From the NCBI RefSeq assembly GCF_003965815.1, contig NZ_RXOE01000001.1, positions 806,001-870,000 on the forward strand: 64,000 nucleotides of DNA. The letters run 5' to 3'. Below are positions 58,452-64,000 of the stretch, piece by piece. The notes under the pieces are model-generated. The model saw only the letters and a program-made list of their open reading frames with translations, was not told the origin of the DNA and searched no databases. The stretch is from Variovorax gossypii (GTDB lineage: Bacteria > Pseudomonadota > Gammaproteobacteria > Burkholderiales > Burkholderiaceae_C). Position 1 is the first letter of the stretch, and every line of letters starts with the position of its first letter. The translations under genes were made by a program, and so were the position numbers.

Positions 58452-59393
58452 ATGAGATTTCTGGTGGTGGGTGCCGGCGCACTCGGTGGTTATTTCGGCG
58501 GCCGTCTGCTGGAGGCGGGACGCGACGTCACCTTCCTGCTTCGCCCGCGCCGCGCGGCACAGCTCGCGAAGACCGGACTGGTGGTGCAGAGCCCCTTCGG
58601 CAACCTGAACCTGCCCGCCCCCAGGCACGTACTCGCCGACAACATCGACGGCCCCTACGACGTGATCGTGGTCGGCAGCAAGGCCTACGACCTCGACTCC
58701 ACGATGGACTCGTTCGCGCCGGCCGTCGGCCCCGACACCGTGATCCTGCCTTTGCTCAACGGCATGAGCCACATCGACCGGCTGGCCGAACGCTTCGGCG
58801 CCGAACGCGTGCTGGGCGGCCTGTGCATGATCTCCGCCACCCTCGACGACGAAGGCCGCGTGCTGCACCTCAACGACATGCACGGCCTGAGCTTCGGCGA
58901 GCGCGCGGGCGGCCGCTCGGCCCGCGTCGATGCCATCGCCGCGCAGTTCGCCGGCGCGAAGTTCGACGCCACTGCCAGCGAGAACATCGCGCAGGACATG
59001 TGGGAGAAATGGGTCTTCATCGCCTCGGCGGCCGGCCTCACCAGCCTGATGCACGCATCCATCGGCGACATCGTGGCCGCCGGCGGACAGGACGTGGCGC
59101 TCTCGATCTTCGACGAGTGCTGCGCCATCGCCGCCCACAACGGCTTTGCCCCGCGCGCCGCCGCCGTGCAACGCGGCCGCGCCATCATCACGGCCGCCGG
59201 CTCGCCGATGACGGCGTCGATGTACAAGGACATGGCGCGCGGCGCGGCGGTCGAAGCCGATCACATCGTCGGCGACCTGCTGGGCCGGGCCGCTCCAGGC
59301 AACGCGGCCGTGCCCACCGTGCTGCGCACCGCCTACGTCCATCTGAAGGCCTACGAGGCACGTCGCGCACGCGAGACTGCCGCCTCTGCCTGA
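58452..59393 (+). CDS. 2-dehydropantoate 2-reductase family protein
   Basis: A 313-residue PanE/ApbA-type dehydrogenase. The N-terminal MRFLVVGAGALGGYFGGRLLEAG binds NADP; LPLLNGMSHIDRLAERFG and the C-terminal helical domain with EKWVFIASAAGLTSLMHASIGDI and SPMTASMYKDMARGAAVEADHIVGDLL follow. Many genomes carry several PanE-like genes of other specificity, so pantothenate synthesis is not assured. It lies 71 bp after the oxidase and 7 bp before the racemase-like gene. Confidence 0.84.
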   Translation: MRFLVVGAGALGGYFGGRLLEAGRDVTFLLRPRRAAQLAKTGLVVQSPFGNLNLPAPRHVLADNIDGPYDVIVVGSKAYDLDSTMDSFAPAVGPDTVILPLLNGMSHIDRLAERFGAERVLGGLCMISATLDDEGRVLHLNDMHGLSFGERAGGRSARVDAIAAQFAGAKFDATASENIAQDMWEKWVFIASAAGLTSLMHASIGDIVAAGGQDVALSIFDECCAIAAHNGFAPRAAAVQRGRAIITAAGSPMTASMYKDMARGAAVEADHIVGDLLGRAAPGNAAVPTVLRTAYVHLKAYEARRARETAASA

Positions 59394-59400
59394 CGCAGTC

Positions 59401-60069
59401 GTGAGAGAAGCGCTGGCCTTCCTGCACACGGCGCAGGTGCACGTGCCGACCTTCGAGCGGCTGGTGGGCGCGATCGCACCCGGGCTGCCCGTGCGGCACG
59501 TCGTGCGTGAAGACCTGCTGGCCGATGCACGCATCGCCGGCGTCGACGACGCCGGGCTCGTCGCCCGCGTCCACGAGGCCATGCGCGAAGCCGCCTCGGG
59601 CGGCGCGAGCGTCGTGGTGTGCACCTGCTCGACCATCGGCGCCATCGCCGAACGCACGCCCACCGGCGACGCATTCAGGGCGCTGCGCATCGACCGGGCC
59701 ATGGCCGACCGCGCAGTGCGCGCGGGCCCGCGCGTGCTGATCGTCGCGGCGCTCGAAAGCACGCTGGCGCCGACCCGGGCACTGATTCTTTCCGCCGCCC
59801 GGGAAGCCGGCGTCGACGTGCAGCCCGCCATGCTGCTCGTCGAAGAGGCATGGCGGCATTTCGAGGCCGGGAACAACGCGCTCTACATCGAGACGCTGGC
59901 TTTCTCGATCCGCGCGGCGGCGAAGGCGGCCGACGTCGTGGTGCTGGCCCAGGCCTCGATGGCTCCCGTGGCCGACAGGCTCGCCGACCTAGGCATCGAC
60001 GTGCTCAGCAGCCCTGCTCCGGGCACCGCGCACGCGGCTTCACTGGTGCGGGTGCTCAGTCCGACTTGA
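59401..60069 (+). CDS. Asp/Glu racemase superfamily-like protein
   Basis: A 222-residue protein starting with GTG. It has the two-lobe layout with Cys-containing VVVCTCSTIGAIAE (residues about 75-88) in the first half and VVVLAQASMAPVADRLADLGIDVLSSP near the end, where the second catalytic Cys of true racemases is replaced by Ala or Ser. It might be a decarboxylase or isomerase relative rather than a racemase. Its 3' end overlaps the halogenase-like gene by 14 bp in convergent orientation. Confidence 0.65.
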   Translation: MREALAFLHTAQVHVPTFERLVGAIAPGLPVRHVVREDLLADARIAGVDDAGLVARVHEAMREAASGGASVVVCTCSTIGAIAERTPTGDAFRALRIDRAMADRAVRAGPRVLIVAALESTLAPTRALILSAAREAGVDVQPAMLLVEEAWRHFEAGNNALYIETLAFSIRAAAKAADVVVLAQASMAPVADRLADLGIDVLSSPAPGTAHAASLVRVLSPT

Positions 60070-61414
60070 GGATGGTCTCGCCCTTCAGCATCCCCATGTC
60101 GCGGATGTTGAAGCGATGCCGCTTCCAGCCTTCCCAGGTGCGACGCATGTTGCCGATGGAGATGAGGTAGTACAGCACCTTGAACATGCCGATCGGCCCG
60201 CGCGACGGCGTGCCGCGGTAGATGTCGCCGGCCAGCAGCGTCATCAGCCCTTCCTTCACGCGGAACGGGTTGCCCGGGTGCATGAACATGTCGCGGATGG
60301 TGGGGTTGGTCACGCGGTAGATGAACCACGAGTACTCGCGCGGCCCCTTGCGCATCATGGCCTCGAAGCCCTTGCGCGCGGCCGCCAGCCCGGCCGGCCG
60401 GTCGAGCGCGGTCGCCACCAGCTCGGCGCCGTCGAAGGCGCTGTGCATCGCGAGGTACACGCCCGAGGAGAACATCGGGTCGATGAAGGTGAAGGCGTCG
60501 CCCAGCATCAGGTAGCGGTCGCCCGTGGCGTGCGTGCTGGAGTACGAGAAGTTGCCGGTGGCGTGCACCGCGTCGTCGACCAGCGTGGCGTTCTTCAGGC
60601 GATCGACCAGCACCGGGCAGGTGGCGATGGTGTCGTAGAAGAACTCCTTCAACGGCTTGTCGCGCGTCTTCAGGTAGTACGGCCAGCACACTGCGCCCAC
60701 GCTGGTGGTGCCGTCGGCCAGCGGAATGAACCAGAACCATCCGTGAGGAAACCAGCAGATGCTGATGTTGCCTTCCTTCTTGCCCTCCAGCCGCTCGGCG
60801 TTGGTGAAGTGGCCGAAGAGCGCGGTGCTGTTGTGGTCGGGGTTCTTTTCCTTGCAGCGGAATTTGTTGGCCAGCAGCGTGTCGCGGCCGGTGGCGTCGA
60901 CCACGAAGCGGGCGCGCCAGCTGCGGCGCGCGCCGTCATCCATCTCGGCCTTGACCGTGGCGCCTTCGGCGTCGAAGGCCACGTCGCGCACCTTGCAGCC
61001 CTCGATGGCCTGCGCGCCGCAGGTGGCCGCGTTGCGAAACAGGAGTTCGTCGAGCTCCGAACGGCGCACCTGCCAGGCGGAGTCGAGCGACTTGTCCAGG
61101 CCCTCGGCGAAGTCGACATAGCTGCGGTGCTCGTGCTCGGGCGAGACGAACTCGATGCCGAACTTGGGCATGCCGATCTTCTCGACCTGGTCGCGCACGC
61201 CGAGCTTCTCGAACAGCTCCACGTTCGCGGGCAGCAGCGATTCGCCGATGTGAAAGCGCGGGTGGTGCGCCTTCTCGAGCAGCACCACCTTGCGGCCCTG
61301 CCGTGCCAGCAGCGCGGCGACGGTCGATCCGGCGGGGCCTCCGCCGACGACCAGCACGTCGCAGGATTCGTCGGCGGCCTGAGGCGCGGAGGAAGAAGCT
61401 TGGGACAAGGACAT
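60056..61414 (-). CDS. Flavin-dependent halogenase-like FAD oxidoreductase
   Basis: A 452-residue monooxygenase-fold protein. The FAD motif is VVGGGPAGSTVAALL (22-36), then PRFHIGESLLPANVELFEKLG (53-72), a Lys at MPKFG (84) and GWFWFIPLADG (225-235), which includes the WxWxIP halogenase motif; GDAFTFIDPMFSSGV is the second FAD block. These features suit the tryptophan-halogenase superfamily, including variant phenol or carrier-bound halogenases and the oxidoreductases of aryl-polyene clusters. The substrate is unknown and no flavin reductase is adjacent (an FMN reductase gene lies 3 kb away). Confidence 0.75.
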   Translation of the reverse strand: MSLSQASSSAPQAADESCDVLVVGGGPAGSTVAALLARQGRKVVLLEKAHHPRFHIGESLLPANVELFEKLGVRDQVEKIGMPKFGIEFVSPEHEHRSYVDFAEGLDKSLDSAWQVRRSELDELLFRNAATCGAQAIEGCKVRDVAFDAEGATVKAEMDDGARRSWRARFVVDATGRDTLLANKFRCKEKNPDHNSTALFGHFTNAERLEGKKEGNISICWFPHGWFWFIPLADGTTSVGAVCWPYYLKTRDKPLKEFFYDTIATCPVLVDRLKNATLVDDAVHATGNFSYSSTHATGDRYLMLGDAFTFIDPMFSSGVYLAMHSAFDGAELVATALDRPAGLAAARKGFEAMMRKGPREYSWFIYRVTNPTIRDMFMHPGNPFRVKEGLMTLLAGDIYRGTPSRGPIGMFKVLYYLISIGNMRRTWEGWKRHRFNIRDMGMLKGETILKSD

Positions 61415-61532
61415 TCGAAGGCGAGCAACAATGTTTTGACAGTCGTAGAGCATAGCGCGCTGCCTCCCGGTCCCCGCGAACACCGCAAAGTCTGCTAAGC
61501 GGCCCGCGGCGAAGAGCAGCACACTGCCGCGC
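61415..61532. promoter_or_regulatory. Divergent promoter region halogenase-like / hydrolase
   Basis: A 118-bp gap between two divergent genes, presumably with both promoters. No clear operator was seen. Confidence 0.35.
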
Positions 61533-62534
61533 ATGAGCCTCCTTCGCACCATCTGCCTCGCCGCCGCCTGCCTCACGGCCGCGCTCGCCCAGGCCGCCGG
61601 CTTCAGCACCATCGAGATTCCCGCCGACCGCGAGGGCCCGGCGATGCAGGGTGCCGTGTGGACGCCCTGCGCTGCGCCCGCTGGAGATATCAAGCTCGGC
61701 CGCACCACGATCCAGGGAGTGCGGGACTGCCCGCTCCCGCCAGGAGCCGCCCGCTTGCCGCTGATCGTGATCTCGCACGGCTACGGCGGCTCCTTCCTCG
61801 GCCATCACGACACGGCGCAGGCGCTTGCGGACGCGGGCTTCATCGTCGCTGCCATCAGCCATTCGCAAGACAACTTCCAGCTCCGCGGCGGCCCGGACGA
61901 CAAGATCGTCGCGCTGGCGACGCGAACCGCCGACATCAAGCGGCTGATCGACCACATGCTCCAGAAGTGGCCCGCGCACGGCAGGATCGCGGCCAACCAG
62001 ATCGGCTTCTACGGTTTTTCGAGGGGCGGCTACACGGGCCTCGTGCTCGCGGGAGCGCGTCCGGACTTCGAACGGTTGCCGCCACTGCCTTCATCCCCGT
62101 GCGCAACGGCGCCCGAAGGCAAGGCATGCGAATGGGTGAAGCAGGGCTTCCAGGAACTGCTCGCCACGCCACTGACGCACGACGCCCGCATCAAGGTCGC
62201 CGTGATCGCCGATCCAGTCAGCATGCTTTTCGACACCCAGGGCCTGAAGAACGTGAAGATCCCGATCGAGCTCTGGGCCTCGGCCTACGGCGGCGACGGC
62301 GTCACGCCAGAGAGCGTCGCCGCGGTCCGCCGCAACCTGCCCGTGGCGCCCGAATGGCATGTGGCCGAGAAGGCCGAGCACTTCGGCTTTCTCGCGCCAT
62401 GCTCGCAGGCTCAGATCGAGGCCAAGGTCGAGATCTGCCGCGACGCGCCCGGCTTCGACCGCACGGCCTTCCACAAGGCATTCAACGCCGAGGTGACGGC
62501 CTTCTTCGACCGCCACCTCGCGCCGAAGCACTGA
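61533..62534 (+). CDS. Secreted alpha/beta hydrolase, dienelactone/PAF-acetylhydrolase-like
   Basis: A 333-residue precursor with a signal peptide ending near AQAAGF. The nucleophile elbow is YGFSRGGYTG (Ser about 165); LIVISHGYGGSFLGHH is the oxyanion region and the C-terminal AEHFGFLAPC likely carries the catalytic His. It should act in the periplasm on an ester or amide. It converges on the cysteine desulfurase gene with 16 bp between stops. Confidence 0.82.
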   Translation: MSLLRTICLAAACLTAALAQAAGFSTIEIPADREGPAMQGAVWTPCAAPAGDIKLGRTTIQGVRDCPLPPGAARLPLIVISHGYGGSFLGHHDTAQALADAGFIVAAISHSQDNFQLRGGPDDKIVALATRTADIKRLIDHMLQKWPAHGRIAANQIGFYGFSRGGYTGLVLAGARPDFERLPPLPSSPCATAPEGKACEWVKQGFQELLATPLTHDARIKVAVIADPVSMLFDTQGLKNVKIPIELWASAYGGDGVTPESVAAVRRNLPVAPEWHVAEKAEHFGFLAPCSQAQIEAKVEICRDAPGFDRTAFHKAFNAEVTAFFDRHLAPKH

Positions 62535-62550
62535 CTGCCCCAGCCCGGCT

Positions 62551-64000
62551 TCAGCCCGCGCGGCGTTGCGACGCCAGCCGTCGCACCACAGCCACCAGCC
62601 GGTCGACTTCGTCGAAGGTGTTGTAGAAGGCCAGCGAAGGCCGCACCGTGGTCTCGACGCCGAAGCGGCGCAGGATCGGCTGCGCGCAGTGGTGGCCCGT
62701 GCGCACCGCGATGCCCTCCTCGTTCAGCGCCTGCCCCACCTCCTCGGTGGTGTAGCCGTCGAGCACGAAGGACATCACGCTGGCCTTGTCGGCCGCCGTG
62801 CCGATCAGCCGCACGCCCGGAATCGCGCCGAGCTGCGCCATGCCGTAGACGAGCAGGTCGTGCTCGTAGCGCGCGATGTTCTCGATGCCGACCTTGTTGA
62901 CGTAGTCGATGGCGGCGCCCAGCCCCACGGCGTCGGCGATGTTGCCGGTGCCGGCCTCGAACTTGTTCGGGATCGGCTGGAACACCGTCTTCTCGAAGGT
63001 CACGTCGGCAATCATGTTGCCGCCGCCCTGCCATGGGGGCATGTCTTCCAGCACTTCGCGCTTGCCCCACACCACGCCGATGCCGGTCGGGCCGAACACC
63101 TTGTGGCCGGAGAACACGAAGAAGTCGGCGCCGATGTCCTGCACGTCCACGCGCATGTGCGAGACCGACTGCGCGCCGTCGACCAGCGCCTTCGCGCCCG
63201 CGCGGTGCGCCAGCTCGACGATCTCCTTCACCGGCACCACCGTGCCCAGCGCGTTCGAGACCTGCGTGACGGCGACGATCTTCGTGCGGTCGTTCAGCAG
63301 CTTGCGGTATTCGTCGAGCAGCACCTGGCCCGAGTCGTCCACCGGAATCACGCGCAGCTTCGCGCCCTTGGCAGCAGCGAGCTGCTGCCACGGCACGATG
63401 TTGGCGTGGTGCTCGAGGTTCGACACGACGATCTCGTCGCCCTCGCCCACGTGCTGCCCGCCCCAGCTCTTGGCCACCAGGTTGATGGCCTCGGTGGTGC
63501 CGCGCACGAAGATCACCTCTTCCACCTCGGGCGCATTGATGAACCTGCGCACGCGCTCCCGCGCGCCTTCGTAGGCGTCGGTCGCACGCGCGGCCAGCTC
63601 GTGTGCGGCGCGGTGGATGTTCGAGTTCTCGTGCTCGTAGAAGTACGCGATGCGGTCGATGACCGACTGCGGCTTGTGCGTGGTGGCGGCGTTGTCGAAC
63701 CACACCAGTTGCCTGCCGTTCACGCGCTCCTGCAGGATCGGGAAGTCGCGCCGCACGGCGTGCACGTCGAACGGCGGATGCTGGCCGCTGCCGGCCAGCG
63801 GCACGGCGTCGGGGCCGCGCGGATCGGGCTTCGCCGGCGTGACGAGGCCGCTGGGCAGCCGCACCGCGTCGACGAAGTAGAACTGGGGATTGCTCCCTCT
63901 CCCCTCTGGGGAGAGGGTTGGGGTGAGGGGCAACCCCGCACCTTGCGTCGTCCGCAGGGCCTCACCCCGGCCCTCTCCCGCAAGCGGGAGAGGGAGCAAG
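62551..64000 (-). CDS. SufS-like cysteine desulfurase, family 2A encapsulin cargo type (5' end outside window)
   Basis: A type II (SufS-like) PLP enzyme from FDVHAVRRDFPILQERVNGR to the end. The PLP Lys is in VFSGHKVFGP and the catalytic Cys in AVRTGHHCAQP. It frees sulfur from cysteine as a persulfide. The N-terminal extension FYFVDAVRLPSGLVTPAK and the rest closely resemble cysteine desulfurases loaded into family 2A encapsulins. The extension has no credible start codon (no Met; one GTG inside a conserved stretch), and the frame runs through the REP-like repeat to the window edge, so the gene is probably truncated here. A frame closed by the repeat would be the alternative. Confidence 0.8.
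   Translation of the reverse strand, partial: LLPLPLAGEGRGEALRTTQGAGLPLTPTLSPEGRGSNPQFYFVDAVRLPSGLVTPAKPDPRGPDAVPLAGSGQHPPFDVHAVRRDFPILQERVNGRQLVWFDNAATTHKPQSVIDRIAYFYEHENSNIHRAAHELAARATDAYEGARERVRRFINAPEVEEVIFVRGTTEAINLVAKSWGGQHVGEGDEIVVSNLEHHANIVPWQQLAAAKGAKLRVIPVDDSGQVLLDEYRKLLNDRTKIVAVTQVSNALGTVVPVKEIVELAHRAGAKALVDGAQSVSHMRVDVQDIGADFFVFSGHKVFGPTGIGVVWGKREVLEDMPPWQGGGNMIADVTFEKTVFQPIPNKFEAGTGNIADAVGLGAAIDYVNKVGIENIARYEHDLLVYGMAQLGAIPGVRLIGTAADKASVMSFVLDGYTTEEVGQALNEEGIAVRTGHHCAQPILRRFGVETTVRPSLAFYNTFDEVDRLVAVVRRLASQRRAG
63891..63999. repeat. REP/BIME-like palindromic element inside the cysteine desulfurase frame
   Basis: A 109-bp structured element with terminal inverted repeats TGCTCCCTCT (63891-63900) and AGAGGGAGCA (63989-63998). 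Internal stems are CCCTCTCCCC/GGGGAGAGGG (63895-63904, 63908-63917), GGGGTGAGG/CCTCACCCC (63920-63928, 63960-63968) and CCCTCTCCCGC/GCGGGAGAGGG (63971-63981, 63984-63994). It is translated in frame as a PLTPTLSPEGRG-type peptide. A shorter relative lies at 43536-43564. It may be a non-autonomous repeat; no target-site duplication could be checked at the edge. Confidence 0.8.

Noticed and set aside
63891..63999. CRISPR array at the right edge
   Set aside because: The palindromes are unequal, nested and not separated by uniform spacers; this is a REP-like element.

Overview
The window is a high-GC, densely coded chromosomal segment of a betaproteobacterium. Its gene content fits Comamonadaceae, most likely Variovorax or a close relative: tolB-pal-cpoB-tcdA, purD-hemF-nadD-rsfS-rlmH-maf-rng, Burkholderiales-type efflux systems and many short overlapping operons. 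The genus is inferred from gene style and was not computed. There are no rRNAs, insertion sequences or CRISPR arrays; one tRNA (Lys, TTT) is present.

Layout. 1-5 kb: the end of dapE, prmB, an ABC-F ATPase (yheS), then a small phage-like switch in which a Cro-like protein and a small membrane protein are divergent from an S24-type repressor. 5.4-11.3 kb: an RND efflux operon ordered OMF, MFP, RND. 11.3-24.3 kb: a carbohydrate locus with two GH92 alpha-mannosidase-like lipoproteins, a LacI-family regulator, a LamB-type porin and a full sugar ABC importer. Three copies of one DNA box, each followed at 26-27 nt by a similar -10-like hexamer, precede its three operons. 24.3-28.6 kb: endonuclease V, tRNA-Lys, tcdA and cpoB-pal-tolB. 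28.7-30.5 kb: msbA.

30.5-32.4 kb: an AT-rich two-gene island, an SMC/OLD-like ATPase translationally coupled to a DUF4276 TOPRIM-like protein. It is the best candidate for a poorly described defence-type system. 32.4-40 kb: a tight housekeeping run (rng, maf, a PhyH-like oxygenase, rlmH, rsfS, nadD, hemF, purD, yebC). 40.1-43.5 kb: a four-gene operon with a UbiE-like methyltransferase, a chorismatase (XanB2/FkbO type), an acyltransferase and a GT2. It looks like a pigment cluster without its polyketide core. 43.5-48.8 kb: a MacA-MacB-OMF exporter divergent from a small secreted Cys-containing peptide. 48.9-53.9 kb: dsbB, sulfate ABC genes and a small hydrolase in one overlapping operon.

53.9-57 kb: a 1-Cys peroxiredoxin, a LysR regulator divergent from an azoreductase, and an FMN reductase. 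57-60 kb: a SolA-like oxidase, a PanE-like reductase and an Asp/Glu-racemase-like protein. 60-62.5 kb: a flavin-dependent halogenase-like enzyme and a secreted alpha/beta hydrolase. 62.5-64 kb: a cysteine desulfurase resembling family 2A encapsulin cargo. Its N-terminal extension is read through a REP-like repeat and the frame leaves the window, so an encapsulin shell gene may lie just outside.
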